Assembly: GCA_005883625.1 (NCBI GenBank)
Contig: VBDU01000059.1
Location: forward strand, 1 to 46,068
DNA length: 46,068 nucleotides
Source: Chloroflexota bacterium
GTDB lineage: Bacteria > Chloroflexota > Limnocylindria > P2-11E
Reading direction: 5' to 3'
Part shown: positions 32,899 through 42,181 of the stretch, piece after piece
Position numbering within the stretch: position 1 is the first letter of the stretch
Layout: each line of letters starts with the position of its first letter
Notes under the pieces: model-generated
The model's database searches: none
What the model saw: the letters and a program-made list of their open reading frames with translations, nothing else
What the model was told of the DNA's origin: nothing
Program-made: the position numbers and the translations under genes

Positions 32899-34680
32899 AT
32901 GCATCGCTTTCGTAGCACCGCCAGCGCGTTCGTCATCGCATCCTGCGTCCTAGGCACCGCGATCGCGCCGATCGTCGCGACCGCAGCGGGTCCCAGCGCC
33001 TGGCCGCAGTGGGGCCAGAACCCGCAACACACCGGTCAGTCCAGCGCCGTCGGCCAGAGCGCCGACCGACTCCTCGCGGACGTCGTCTACGACCCGTTCG
33101 TGCCCAACGAGCAAAAGGCGAGCTTTGGCGACCTCCTCGCTCATTACCAGGCGCCGCTCCTCGACGGAAACGACGTCTTCATGGAGGTGAAGACGGGGAG
33201 CTACACGGGCTCGTCGACATGGAACACCCAGATCTGGGGCGAGAACGCGTTCACCTGGCAGGACGGCCGGCTGACGCAGAAATGGGCCTGGGCAAGCGAC
33301 TGGAAGCCCGAGCCGAACTCACCCGCCGTCGGCTCGTCACCGACCGAACGGTGGGGCCTCCTCGGCTGGGAGCCGGTCTTCCACGCGGTGATGACCGGCA
33401 ACTTCATCTACGCGCCGGGCGCGTACGGCGCGATCTGGAAGCTCAACCGCCAGACCGGCGCGGTCATGAAATGGATCACGCCGTTCGCCGCGGGCGGCGA
33501 TCGCGACCCGAACACGTTCGTCTCGGGCCCGCTCTCGGCCGACGCCGCGGGCAACGTCTACTACAGCGTCCTGAAGCTCGACCCGGCCGACCCGTACGGC
33601 ATCGACAAGTCGCACGACATCCCCGGCTCGTGGCTCGTGAAGGTGTCGGCCGACGTCGCCACCAGCGTCGCGTACTCGACACTTGTCGCGGGCGCGCCCA
33701 CGAGCTGCGAGACGACGTTCAGCCTCGCCGAGCTTCCCTGGCCGCCCACGCCTGACGCGGTCGTGCCGACCGGCCCGTGCGGCACGCAGCGGCCTGGCAT
33801 CAACGTCGCGCCGGCCATCGCGCCGGACGGGACGATCTACACCGTGAGCCGCGCGCACTTTCGCACCCGCTACGGCTACGTCATCGCGGTGAACCCGAAC
33901 CTCACGCCCAAATGGGCGGCCTCGCTCCGCGGCCACCTGAACGACGGCTGCAACGACGGGACGCAGTTCAGCGTCTTGCCGCCGAACGGCACCTCCGGCG
34001 GCTGCATCGCCGGAGCGCACGCCGGCGTGGACCCCGCGACGAACGCCCAGCCGGCGGGACGCGTCATCGACCAATCGTCGTCCTCGCCGACCGTCGCGCC
34101 CGATGGGAGCGTCCTCTATGGCGCGTACAGCCGGTACAACTACGCACGCGGACATCTCTTCAAGTTCAGCTCCGCCGGTGGGTTCCTCGCGGCGTACGAC
34201 TTCGGCTGGGACACGACCCCGGCGATCCTCTCGCACGCCGACGGCAGCTATTCGGTCGTCGAGAAGGACAACCATTACGACGCGGGCTCGTACTGCAACG
34301 ACAACAAGGTCTGCCCGCTGGCACCCCCCGGTCCGTATTACATGAGCATCTTGAGCGGCGTGACGCTGCGGCCGGAGCACCAGTTCCTGAACACGAACAC
34401 CGAGAGCTGTTATTACCAGAACAACGGCAACCTCAAGTGCAGGAGCGACCATCCCGGCGGCTTCGAGTGGTGCATCAACGCCCCGGCGGTCGACGCGAAC
34501 GGCGTCATCTACGCGAACAGCGAGGACGGCAACCTGTACGTGATCAATCCGGACGGCTCGCTGAAACAGCATCTGTTCCTGAAGCTCGCGCTCGGCGCGG
34601 CCTACACCCCGCTCGCCATCGGCGGAGACGGGAAGATCTACACCGAGAACGACGGCCACCTCTTCGTGGTCGGTAACTAG
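32899..34680 (+). CDS. Secreted beta-propeller (PQQ-repeat-like) protein
   Basis: 593 residues. Signal peptide to about residue 30 (FVIASCVLGTAIAPIVATAA), then PSAWPQWGQNPQHTGQS, the usual opening of PQQ-type propellers. Repeats such as AGNVYYSVLKLDPAD, APDGTIYTVSRAH, APDGSVLYGAYSR, DANGVIYANSEDGNLYVINPDGSL and GDGKIYTENDGHLFVV follow. Several Cys pairs (GGCIAGAH, SYCNDNKVCPL, ESCYYQNNGNLKC) suggest disulfides outside the cell. No catalytic site recognised. ATG 32899 behind GGAGGAAGGA; a strong terminator follows the stop. Confidence 0.85.
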   Translation: MHRFRSTASAFVIASCVLGTAIAPIVATAAGPSAWPQWGQNPQHTGQSSAVGQSADRLLADVVYDPFVPNEQKASFGDLLAHYQAPLLDGNDVFMEVKTGSYTGSSTWNTQIWGENAFTWQDGRLTQKWAWASDWKPEPNSPAVGSSPTERWGLLGWEPVFHAVMTGNFIYAPGAYGAIWKLNRQTGAVMKWITPFAAGGDRDPNTFVSGPLSADAAGNVYYSVLKLDPADPYGIDKSHDIPGSWLVKVSADVATSVAYSTLVAGAPTSCETTFSLAELPWPPTPDAVVPTGPCGTQRPGINVAPAIAPDGTIYTVSRAHFRTRYGYVIAVNPNLTPKWAASLRGHLNDGCNDGTQFSVLPPNGTSGGCIAGAHAGVDPATNAQPAGRVIDQSSSSPTVAPDGSVLYGAYSRYNYARGHLFKFSSAGGFLAAYDFGWDTTPAILSHADGSYSVVEKDNHYDAGSYCNDNKVCPLAPPGPYYMSILSGVTLRPEHQFLNTNTESCYYQNNGNLKCRSDHPGGFEWCINAPAVDANGVIYANSEDGNLYVINPDGSLKQHLFLKLALGAAYTPLAIGGDGKIYTENDGHLFVVGN

Positions 34681-34690
34681 GGCGGCGGAA

Positions 34691-34720
34691 GCGGGGCGGC
34701 CCCTCGGCCGCCCCGCTTTT
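34691..34720 (+). terminator. Intrinsic terminator
   Basis: A perfect 11-bp stem GCGGGGCGGCC / GGCCGCCCCGC with loop CCTC is followed by TTTT. It lies 10 bases after the propeller-protein stop. It is the clearest Rho-independent terminator in the window. Confidence 0.9.
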
Positions 34721-34743
34721 GGTCCCACTAGGCTGCTCGCGCC

Positions 34744-36315
34744 GTGAGCACGCTCGAGCTGCTCCTCGTCCTCGGCGCGCTCGCGTGCCTGCTCGCGCTC
34801 CTCGCGAAAGCGTTGCGGCTGCCCGCTGCGATCTTGCAGCTCGCGGGCGGCCTCGCGATCGCGTTCGCGCCGGGCCATCCCGAGGTCGCGCTGCCGCCCG
34901 AGCTCGTCTTTGTCATTTTCGTCCCGCCGATCGTGTACTTCGCCGGCTTCGGCAGCTCGCTGCGCGACCTGCGCGCGAACGCCGGCACGATCGCCTCGCT
35001 CGCGGTCGGGCTGGTGCTCGCCACCGCGGCCGCGATCGCCGTCGTGGCCCACGCGCTGATCCCGGAGCTCTCGTGGGCCGCCGCCTTCGTCCTCGGCGCG
35101 ATCGTCGCGCCGACCGACATCGCCGCGGCGCGCGCCGTTCTCGAGCGGCTGGGCTTGCCGCGCCTCCTGCTCACGCTGCTCGAGGGCGAGGGCCTGCTGA
35201 ACGATGCGACTGCCGTGATCACGTATCGGGCGGCCGTCGCCGCGGTCGCGGTGGGCGCGTTCTCGCTCGACCAGGTCGGCCTCTCCATCGTGCTCGTCGG
35301 CGCGGGCGGGCTCGCGTACGGGGTCGTGCTCGGCTACGTCATCGCCCGCATTCGCACGCCGATCGAGGACGCGCCGATCGAGATCACGATCTCGCTCCTC
35401 ACGCCGTACGTCGTGTATCTCACGGCGGAGGCGATCGGCGTGAGCGGCATCGTCGCGACGGTTGCGACGGGCATCTTCCTCGGCCGCCGCAGCTCGACGA
35501 TCATGTCGCCGTCTACGCGTATCGCCGGCCTCGCGGTATGGCAGCTCTTCATCTTCGTCCTCAACAGCGCGCTCTTCATGCTCATCGGGCTGGAGTTCCC
35601 GCGGGTCGCGCTCGCCCTCGGGTCCGAGCAACCCGCGGCGCGCCTCGTGGGCCTCGCTCTCGCGATCGGCCTCGGCGTCATGGCGGTGCGGATGCTCTGG
35701 GTCTTCCCGATCACCTACCTGCGTGCCGCGGTCCCCTGGCTGCACGCCACGAAGCGACCGGACTGGCGCTACGTCTTCGTCGTCGGCTGGGCGGGGATGC
35801 GCGGCATGGACTCCGTCACCACCGCGCTCGCCCTTCCGTTCATGACGCAGGACGGTGGGCCGTTCCCCGCGCGCTCGCTCATCGTCTTCCTCGGGGCGGC
35901 GGTCGTGATCATCACGCTCGTCGGCCAGGGCCTCACGCTCCCGCTCGTGATGCGCGTGCTCGGCGTGGCCGCCGACGACAGCGAGGATGCGGAGGAACAG
36001 CAGGCGCGCGAGGTCACCGGTGACGCGGCGCTTCGCCGGATCGGGGAGCTCGAGAAGGAGTGGCCGACGCACCGGCCGCTCATCGAGCAGCTACGGACGC
36101 AGTACGAGCACCGCGCCGAGCACCGCGACCGGCGGGAGGCCGACGCGACGGCGGCCGATCAGGAGGAGACCGAGCACCGCGCGATCCGCCATCAGGTGCT
36201 CGAGGCGGAGCGCGAGGCCGCGGTCGACCTGCGCAACCGCAACGCCATCAACGACGCCGTGCTCCGGCGGCTGGAGCGCGAGATCGATCTCGAAGAGCTC
36301 CGTATGGACGCGTAG
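34744..36315 (+). CDS. CPA1-type Na+/H+ antiporter (NhaP/NhaG-like)
   Basis: 523 residues. About 12 helices with LVFVIFVPPIVYFAGFGSS, the ion-binding GAIVAPTDIAAARAVL, LLEGEGLLNDATAV and VVGWAGMRGMDSVTTALALP. The C-terminal 100 or so residues (from about 415) are a charged, coiled-coil-prone cytoplasmic tail rich in Glu, Arg and Ala. GTG start 34744, 23 bases after the terminator, so it should have its own promoter there. Confidence 0.92.
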   Translation: MSTLELLLVLGALACLLALLAKALRLPAAILQLAGGLAIAFAPGHPEVALPPELVFVIFVPPIVYFAGFGSSLRDLRANAGTIASLAVGLVLATAAAIAVVAHALIPELSWAAAFVLGAIVAPTDIAAARAVLERLGLPRLLLTLLEGEGLLNDATAVITYRAAVAAVAVGAFSLDQVGLSIVLVGAGGLAYGVVLGYVIARIRTPIEDAPIEITISLLTPYVVYLTAEAIGVSGIVATVATGIFLGRRSSTIMSPSTRIAGLAVWQLFIFVLNSALFMLIGLEFPRVALALGSEQPAARLVGLALAIGLGVMAVRMLWVFPITYLRAAVPWLHATKRPDWRYVFVVGWAGMRGMDSVTTALALPFMTQDGGPFPARSLIVFLGAAVVIITLVGQGLTLPLVMRVLGVAADDSEDAEEQQAREVTGDAALRRIGELEKEWPTHRPLIEQLRTQYEHRAEHRDRREADATAADQEETEHRAIRHQVLEAEREAAVDLRNRNAINDAVLRRLEREIDLEELRMDA

Positions 36316-36342
36316 CCGGCTCTCCCCTGGGTCCGGCGTACG

Positions 36343-36792
36343 ATGAGGCCGATGGCGAACACGGCGGCGGGCGCGGTCAACAAGGCCTCCCTCGAGCGGC
36401 TCGTCGCCGACATCCGCACGTTCTCGGTCGCCGGGATCGAGCGCGCCGCGTGGGGCTGGGAGCGTCACGAGCGCGCCGGCCTCGATGAGTATCACGAGGC
36501 GGAGCGCGCCGCGCTCAAGGCGATCGAGGCCGCCGATCTCGGCGAGCGCTGGGACGCTTACCGCCGCTCGCTCTTCGAGCTGACCGAGGGTGGCCGCCGC
36601 GCGCTCGTCTCGTGGCAGTACGAGCACGGCGACGTCGGCCACCGCGCGGAGCGCGCGGCGTTCGGCGCGGCCCTCGGCCTTTTTGCCAAGCCGCAGCTGA
36701 CGCGCGAGCAGTACGCGACGCTCGTCCGTCCGATGGCCGAGGCGCTGCCGTGGCTGCTCCCGGAAGAGAAGCCGGAGCCGAGAGAGACCTAG
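36343..36792 (+). CDS. Hypothetical soluble helical protein
   Basis: 149 residues (146 if it starts at the ATG at 36352). Largely helical, rich in Ala, Glu and Arg, with aromatic residues spread through (RAAWGWERHERAGLDEYHEAERAALK, LVSWQYEHGD, LPWLLPEEK). No motif or domain recognised, no signal peptide or membrane segment. It follows the CPA1 gene by 27 bases and precedes the zinc peptidase by 36, so probably co-transcribed. Confidence 0.65.
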   Translation: MRPMANTAAGAVNKASLERLVADIRTFSVAGIERAAWGWERHERAGLDEYHEAERAALKAIEAADLGERWDAYRRSLFELTEGGRRALVSWQYEHGDVGHRAERAAFGAALGLFAKPQLTREQYATLVRPMAEALPWLLPEEKPEPRET

Positions 36793-36828
36793 CCGGCCTC
36801 GGGCCCCGGACGTGCACGGGGATCGGGC

Positions 36829-37677
36829 GTGACTTTCAACGACAGCTCGCGCCTCGATCCGTCGCAGGTCGAGGACGCACGGGGGCGAGGCGGCGTCGGC
36901 GGTCCGATCCTGGTCGGGGGCGGCGGGATCGGCTTGCTCATCCTCGTCGCCTCGCTCCTCCTCGGCGTCGATCCATTCGCCGGAGACGTCTCGTCGGGTC
37001 CGATCGAGGGCGTGCCGTCCGTGCAGGAGTGCCGCACGGGAGCGGACGCGAACCGGCGCACCGACTGCCGCATCGTCGGCTTTGTCGACAGCATCCAGAA
37101 GTACTGGGGCGCGGAGTTCGACCGGCGCGGGGACACCTATCTTCCGGCGCACACCGTCATCTACACCGGCGCAGTCGATGCGGGCTGCGGGATCGCGAGC
37201 GCGGCCGAAGGCCCCTTCTACTGTCCGAGTGACGGCAAGGTGTACCTCGACCTCTCGTTCTTCGACGAGCTGCGCACGCGCTTCGGCGCGAGGGGCGGCG
37301 CGTTTGCGGAGGGCTACGTCGTCGCGCACGAGTACGGCCATCACGTGCAGGACCTCCTCGGACTGCTCGAGCAGCGCGGCGCGCAGCGCGGCCCGCGCGG
37401 CGCCTCGGTCCGCGTCGAGCTGCAGGCGGACTGCTTCGCCGGCGTGTGGGCGCGCCACGCCGCGGATACCGGATACCTCGAATCGCCGACCGACGCCGAG
37501 ATCGCGCAGGCGCTCGACGCCGCGGGCGCCGTCGGGGACGACCGTATCCAGCGCGAGACTCAAGGCCGCGTCGCGCCGGAGCAGTGGACTCACGGCTCCT
37601 CGGCGCAGCGCCAGCAATGGTTCCGCACGGGGTACGCGACCGGCGAAATGGATCGCTGCGATACGTCGTCGGTCTAG
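36829..37677 (+). CDS. Neutral zinc metallopeptidase (YpfJ-like)
   Basis: 282 residues. One N-terminal signal-anchor helix (PILVGGGGIGLLILVASLLLG), then the family domain outside the membrane: CRIVGFVDSIQKYWGAEF, FYCPSDGKVYLDLSFFDEL, the zinc site HEYGHH (H167, E168, H171) and the third ligand region VELQADCFAGVWARH. Four Cys in the outer part may pair. GTG start at 36829. Biological substrate unknown for the family. Confidence 0.9.
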   Translation: MTFNDSSRLDPSQVEDARGRGGVGGPILVGGGGIGLLILVASLLLGVDPFAGDVSSGPIEGVPSVQECRTGADANRRTDCRIVGFVDSIQKYWGAEFDRRGDTYLPAHTVIYTGAVDAGCGIASAAEGPFYCPSDGKVYLDLSFFDELRTRFGARGGAFAEGYVVAHEYGHHVQDLLGLLEQRGAQRGPRGASVRVELQADCFAGVWARHAADTGYLESPTDAEIAQALDAAGAVGDDRIQRETQGRVAPEQWTHGSSAQRQQWFRTGYATGEMDRCDTSSV

Positions 37678-37710
37678 CGCCGCCTGCGACCGCAGGTCTA
37701 CACGACGGCC

Positions 37711-38079
37711 TTAGGCCTTGCGCTCCATCTGGACGCCGGTGCCGGCGAAGCACATGACGAACCTGAGCGTCGTCGCGCCGGTGTTGCGGATGGTGTGGAA
37801 CCCTTCCGCCGGGGACATGACGCAGAACGAGCCGGCGCGGATCGGCCGCGTCTCGTCGCCGACGCGCACCTCGCCTTCGCCGTCGAGGACGAAGAAGGCC
37901 TCTTCGACATAGCGGTCGGCGACCTTGTGACGGTGGACAGGGATCGATTTGCCTGGATCGACCTCGGCCGCGCCGAACGAGAGCTGGGCCGAGCCCTCGG
38001 GCGCGTCGAAGTAGATCGCCCGGCGGACGCCGGGCACGACCTCGCCCAGCGGCTTGTCGGCGCGGTTGGTGACCCGCAC
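37711..38079 (-). CDS. Single-domain cupin
   Basis: 122 residues, one Cupin_2 barrel. First motif PVHRHKVADRYVEEAFFVLDGEGEV (H49, H51, Glu59/60), second MSPAEGFHTIRNTG (H95), so a metal site is likely; there is a longer-than-usual gap between the His pair and the Glu. Function unknown. GTG start at 38079. 37 bases downstream of the DUF402 gene on the same strand. Confidence 0.83.
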   Translation of the reverse strand: MRVTNRADKPLGEVVPGVRRAIYFDAPEGSAQLSFGAAEVDPGKSIPVHRHKVADRYVEEAFFVLDGEGEVRVGDETRPIRAGSFCVMSPAEGFHTIRNTGATTLRFVMCFAGTGVQMERKA

Positions 38080-38116
38080 GGCGAGGACAGTACCCGTCTC
38101 TTCGTCGGTTCGCCCG

Positions 38117-38608
38117 TTAGATGAGCGCGCGCGTCTCCCGCTCGATCTCCGCGATGAGTCGCTTGGCGTCGGTCACCAGGATCTCGAGGGCCTTGGCGAT
38201 GGTCAGCCGGTGGCGCGGCTCGAGGTCGGGCGGTATCTCGTCCTCGTCGAGGACGTCGATCGCGCCGGACGGGCGGAGCAGCACGTCGATGGCGAGGTCG
38301 GTGAAGGCGACGAGCTGCTCGCCGATCTCGGTCGTCTCGGCGACGTTGCAGTAGTACGCGACCGTCCTGGGGCCGTCGAGCCAGTGGTAGACGTTGAAGG
38401 GGCGGTCGATCCAGTAGTGCGCGATCGTCACGAAGCCGGGCCGCACGACGATCCCGGTCTCGCCGATCTTCCACTCGCGATCGATGACGTACCGCAAGAC
38501 CGCGCGCCGTCCCGGCTCCAGCGCGAGGAGGGTGCACGCGAACTCGGCGACCGTTCCATCGAGCCGCGTCTTGCGCTCGGTGATCGCGGCGCCGGTTTGA
38601 CTGCCCAC
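38117..38608 (-). CDS. DUF402 protein (nucleoside phosphatase/FomD-like)
   Basis: 163 residues. The conserved block YHWLDGPRTVAYYCNVAETTE...FTDLAIDVLLRPSGAIDVLDEDEIP is the DUF402 signature. Family members include FomD and nucleoside tri/diphosphatases; the Asp/Glu cluster binds metal. GTG 38608 is preferred, giving VGSQTGAAITERKTRL. An ATG at 38638 would start inside the facing gene's start codon. Divergent from the respiratory operon with an inverted repeat between. Confidence 0.85.
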   Translation of the reverse strand: MGSQTGAAITERKTRLDGTVAEFACTLLALEPGRRAVLRYVIDREWKIGETGIVVRPGFVTIAHYWIDRPFNVYHWLDGPRTVAYYCNVAETTEIGEQLVAFTDLAIDVLLRPSGAIDVLDEDEIPPDLEPRHRLTIAKALEILVTDAKRLIAEIERETRALI

Positions 38609-38610
38609 TA

Positions 38611-38634
38611 CGCGTCGGTAGCATGACCGACGCG
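38611..38634. promoter_or_regulatory. Perfect 9-bp inverted repeat between divergent starts
   Basis: CGCGTCGGT-AGCATG-ACCGACGCG fills almost the whole 28-base gap between the DUF402 GTG and the ATG of the respiratory flavoprotein. It may be an operator read by a dimeric regulator, or an RNA hairpin at the 5' end of either message that hides the start. No ordinary Shine-Dalgarno is visible for the flavoprotein gene. Confidence 0.6.
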
Positions 38635-38636
38635 GC

Positions 38637-40658
38637 ATGAGAGAGCTGTACCAGGTCGTCGAGGTCGGCCCGGCTTGGTATCAGGACAACATTCCGTGCC
38701 AGGAAGCCTGCCCCGTGAAGACGAACTGCCGCGGCTACCTCAACCTTGCCGCGGCCGGTGAGTTCGAAAAGGGCTGGGAGCTCGCTCTCGATCCAAACCC
38801 CATGGCGTCGATCTGTGGCTCCGTCTGCGCCGCGCCGTGCGAGACGGCGTGCAGGCGCAAAGAGGTCGACAAGCCGCTCTCGATCCGCTACGTGAAGAAG
38901 TTCCTCTCCGATTGGACCCATCAGAACGTGAAGGTCGACGGGCGCGGCTACACGCAGCCGCCGGCGCCGGTGTTCGGTCCGCCGCGCGGCAAGGTCGCGA
39001 TCGTCGGCGCGGGCTGCGCGGGCCTGTCGGCGGCGAGCGATCTTTCCAAGCTCGGCATGGGCGTCACGGTGTTCGACGCCCTCGAACAGGCCGGCGGCAC
39101 CACGCTCGCCGGTGTCCCGCCGTTCCGCCTGCCGCGCGAGGTCATCGACCGCGACATCGCGGGCATCGTCAACGAGAACGTCGAGCTGCGCCTGTCGACG
39201 TACGTCGGCAGGGACGTGTCGCTCCGCCAATTGCACGACGAATACGACGCGGTCCTCGTCGCGGCGGGGTGCTTCGAGCCGAACTACCTCGGGTTCGAGG
39301 GCGAGGACGCGCAGGGCGTCATGGGCGGGATCGTCTTCCTCGAGCGCGCCTATCGCGGGCGTCCGGTCGAGGTGGGGAAGCGGGTCATCGTCCTCGGCTC
39401 GGGCTACACCGCGATGGACTGCGCGTCGACCGCCTGGCGCCTCGGCGCGGAGGAGGTCTTCATCATCGTCCGCCGCAGCCGCGAGGAGATCGTCGTCGAC
39501 GAAGAGGAGCTCGGCGAGACCGAGCGCGAGGGCATCCAGTTCGTGTACCTCGCGCAGCCCGTCGGCTACGTCGTCGGCGAGGACGGCCACGTGCGCGCCG
39601 TCCGGTTCGTCCGCAACAAGCTCGGCGATCCGGACGAGAAGGGCCGCCGCAGCCCGATCGCGATCGCGGGCACCGAGTTCGAGATGCCCTGCGACACCGT
39701 GCTGCTCGCGCTGGGGCAGGCGCCCGAGACGAGCTGGCTCGCGCAGGAGTTTCCCGAGTTCCGCACCAAGCGCTGGCGCGACATCAAGGTCGACCCGGAG
39801 ACGTACCAGACGGTCGTGCCAAAGATCTTCATCGCCGGCGACTACCGCACCGCGCCGACCACGATCATCGAGGCCGTCGCAGACGGGCGCTCGGCGGCGC
39901 AGCAGATCGCGCGGTTCCTCGACCCCAAGGCGGTCTCAGTCGATGTGCCCGAGTACCACGAGGTCGTCACGCTCCGCCGCTCGAGCACGCCCGATAACGT
40001 CGGCCTCATCTCGCTCGAGGGCGAGCTCGCCCGCGTGTACCACAACATGTCCGTCGATTACGACCGCATCCCCCGGCAGGAGATGCCCAAGCTCGCGAAG
40101 AACGACCGGCGTGGCCTTTTCCTAGAGGTGAACCAGGGCTACACCGAGGCCCAGGCGGTCGCGGAGTCCGACCGCTGCCTCAAGTGCAACTTCAACATCG
40201 AGATCATCGGCGAGCTCTGCATCATCTGCGGCGGCTGCGTCGACGTGTGCCCGATGGACGTCATCCACATGGTCGACATGAGCGACGTCGTCGACGACGG
40301 CTCGATCCCGGCCGTCGCGAACGCGAAGAAGTGGGACCACGGCGTCGCCTTCTTCCTCGACGAGACGGCGTGCATCCGCTGCGCCCTCTGCATCATCCGC
40401 TGCCCGACCGACGCGATCACCATGAACCGCTACGGGACGGTCATGCCCGCGGTCGGGCAGGTACTCCCGAAGGAATCCATAGACGACGAGATCCACCTCG
40501 ACCTCACGGTCGCCGCGGGCAAGGCGGTGCGTCCGCTGCCGAAGTACGACCCGCACCTCGCCCCCGGGTACAAGGATCTCAACGGGAACGGCCAGAACGG
40601 TCACTTCGCGCATGGCCACAAGACGACCGTCGTAGACAAGCAGCCGGTCAAACACTAG
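38637..40658 (+). CDS. GltD-like FAD/NAD(P) oxidoreductase with N- and C-terminal Fe-S domains
   Basis: 673 residues, three modules. (1) An N-terminal Fe-S domain like that of GltD and dihydropyrimidine dehydrogenase: Cys21, 25, 31 and Cys60, 64, 68, 72 (CQEACPVKTNC, CGSVCAAPCETAC). (2) A two-dinucleotide-domain flavoenzyme: FAD loop VAIVGAGCAGLSAA (120-133), NAD(P) loop VIVLGSGYTAMDCAS, FAD closing motif IFIAGDYRTAPTTIIEAVADG. (3) A C-terminal 2x[4Fe-4S] ferredoxin domain: CIICGGCVDVCP and CIRCALCIIRCP. First gene of the b6-type operon; its TAG is followed at once by the cytochrome b ATG. It likely passes electrons between NAD(P)H or ferredoxin and the quinol complex. No glutamate synthase large subunit is nearby. 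Confidence 0.9.
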   Translation: MRELYQVVEVGPAWYQDNIPCQEACPVKTNCRGYLNLAAAGEFEKGWELALDPNPMASICGSVCAAPCETACRRKEVDKPLSIRYVKKFLSDWTHQNVKVDGRGYTQPPAPVFGPPRGKVAIVGAGCAGLSAASDLSKLGMGVTVFDALEQAGGTTLAGVPPFRLPREVIDRDIAGIVNENVELRLSTYVGRDVSLRQLHDEYDAVLVAAGCFEPNYLGFEGEDAQGVMGGIVFLERAYRGRPVEVGKRVIVLGSGYTAMDCASTAWRLGAEEVFIIVRRSREEIVVDEEELGETEREGIQFVYLAQPVGYVVGEDGHVRAVRFVRNKLGDPDEKGRRSPIAIAGTEFEMPCDTVLLALGQAPETSWLAQEFPEFRTKRWRDIKVDPETYQTVVPKIFIAGDYRTAPTTIIEAVADGRSAAQQIARFLDPKAVSVDVPEYHEVVTLRRSSTPDNVGLISLEGELARVYHNMSVDYDRIPRQEMPKLAKNDRRGLFLEVNQGYTEAQAVAESDRCLKCNFNIEIIGELCIICGGCVDVCPMDVIHMVDMSDVVDDGSIPAVANAKKWDHGVAFFLDETACIRCALCIIRCPTDAITMNRYGTVMPAVGQVLPKESIDDEIHLDLTVAAGKAVRPLPKYDPHLAPGYKDLNGNGQNGHFAHGHKTTVVDKQPVKH

Positions 40659-41390
40659 ATGCTCGAGATCCCGGCGCAGCTCTGGCAGCGCACGAAGTCG
40701 AGCTACATCTGGCGGTCGTTCTTCCGCCACGGGTATCCGGACTCGCGGAAGAACCAGTCGCTCGCGGTCTTCACGAACGTCTTCCTGCACCTGCACCCGG
40801 TGAAGGTGCGCCGCCACGCTCTCGCGATCCCCTACACGTGGTGTATGGGCGGGCTCTCGTTCTTCCTGTTCCTCGTGCTCACCCTCACGGGGACGCTGCT
40901 CATGTTCTACTACCGGCCCACGACCGAGTGGGCGTACTCGGACATCAAGGACCTCGAGACCGTCGTCCTGTTCGGCCAGCTCCTGCGGAACATGCACCGC
41001 TGGGCCGCGCACGGCATGGTCATCACCGTGTTCCTCCACATGATCCGAGTCTTCTACACCGGCTCGTACAAGCCACCACGCGAGTTCAACTGGGTCATCG
41101 GGACGCTCCTCTTCTTCTTCACGATCCTTCTCAGCTACACGGGCTACCTCCTCCCGTGGGACCAGCTCTCGTTCTGGGCGGTCACCGTGGGCTACGAGAT
41201 CGCGCGCGCGACGCCGTTCATCGGTGACGAGTTCAGCTTCGTCCTCTTCGGCGGCTATCAGCTCGGACCGAACGCGCTCTTACGCTTCTACGTGCTCCAC
41301 GTGGTCGGCCTGCCGCTCGTCGTCGGTTTCCTGATCGCCATCCACTTCTGGCGGATCCGGAAGGACGGCGGGATCACCGGACCCCTTTAA
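40659..41390 (+). CDS. Cytochrome b6-type subunit
   Basis: 243 residues, four helices carrying two b hemes. His ligands H113 and H127 in helix B, H214 and H229 in helix D; the 15-residue spacing of the second pair is the b6 pattern. Cys62 in WCMGG lies where cytochrome b6 attaches heme c_i (YCLGG in chloroplasts). [15 protein letters not shown] and [15 protein letters not shown] also match b6 closely. Qi-site side of the quinol oxidase. Its TAA shares a base with the ATG of subunit IV (TAATG). Confidence 0.95.
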   Translation: MLEIPAQLWQRTKSSYIWRSFFRHGYPDSRKNQSLAVFTNVFLHLHPVKVRRHALAIPYTWCMGGLSFFLFLVLTLTGTLLMFYYRPTTEWAYSDIKDLETVVLFGQLLRNMHRWAAHGMVITVFLHMIRVFYTGSYKPPREFNWVIGTLLFFFTILLSYTGYLLPWDQLSFWAVTVGYEIARATPFIGDEFSFVLFGGYQLGPNALLRFYVLHVVGLPLVVGFLIAIHFWRIRKDGGITGPL

Positions 41391-42181
41391 TGGGTGTTCC
41401 CCGCGGGCCGCAGCCCTTCCCGGGACAGGAGAAGCGGCTCCGGCTCCTCGCGTTCGTCCGCCAGGACTCCGTCGTCCGCGTCGACAAGCGCGTCGAGGAC
41501 ACCGCGATGGTGTGGCCGCACCTCCTCGTCATCGAGTTCATCGCCGCCATGCTCTGGACGATCGGCCTCTTCGCCATCTCGGCGGCGTTCAACGCCCCCC
41601 TCCAGGACCACAGCACGCCCGACTGCACGCCGAACCCGTCGAAGGCGCCGTGGTACCTGCTCAACCTGCAGGAGCTGCTCCTGCACATGGACAAGGGACT
41701 CGCCGGCGTGGTCGTGCCGACGCTGTGGCTCGTTTTCATGGCGTTCATCCCGTACATCGACCGAAGCCGCGAGGGCGTCGGCATCTACTTCACGACCCCC
41801 AAGGGCCGTACGATCACGATCTTCGCCGCGGTCTATGCGACCGTGCTGACGTTCACCCTGATCGTCCTCGACAAAGTCCTCAAGGACGTTGGCTACATCG
41901 AGTTCGCGAGCGATCATTTCCCCGGCGGAAAGCAGCTCTTCCCGAACTATCTCATCCCGATCGCGACGATGCTCGGGCTCTCGTTCCTGCTCGTGGTCAT
42001 CGTGAAGCGGCTCTATGGGGCCGGCACGCGCGAGTGGATGATCGCGATCTTCACCGGGTTCGTCTCGGTCTACCTCGTCCTCACGATCGTGGGCACGTCC
42101 ATGCGCGGCACGGGCATGAACCTCTTCCTGCCCTGGGATGTGCCATCGACGCATCAGTGCTTCGAGCCGGGCCCGCTGTGA
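41390..42181 (+). CDS. Cytochrome b6f/bc complex subunit IV-like (cytochrome b C-terminal part)
   Basis: 263 residues. The quinol-oxidation motif appears as [19 protein letters not shown], in place of the mitochondrial PEWY. About four to five helices, more than the three of plant subunit IV: after [19 protein letters not shown] there are two further helices and an extracytoplasmic end ([14 protein letters not shown]). Forms the Qo site with the b6 protein. ATG 41390 overlaps the previous stop by one base; its TGA overlaps the Rieske GTG. Confidence 0.92.
   Translation: MGVPRGPQPFPGQEKRLRLLAFVRQDSVVRVDKRVEDTAMVWPHLLVIEFIAAMLWTIGLFAISAAFNAPLQDHSTPDCTPNPSKAPWYLLNLQELLLHMDKGLAGVVVPTLWLVFMAFIPYIDRSREGVGIYFTTPKGRTITIFAAVYATVLTFTLIVLDKVLKDVGYIEFASDHFPGGKQLFPNYLIPIATMLGLSFLLVVIVKRLYGAGTREWMIAIFTGFVSVYLVLTIVGTSMRGTGMNLFLPWDVPSTHQCFEPGPL

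Noticed and set aside
33337..36072. 911-codon minus-strand open frame
   Set aside because: It lies across the propeller protein and CPA1 antiporter, both well supported on the plus strand. Its translation is low-complexity charged sequence without domains.
38837..39997. Plus-strand open frame inside the flavoprotein gene
   Set aside because: Out-of-frame shadow; the true frame carries the FAD, NAD(P) and Fe-S motifs.
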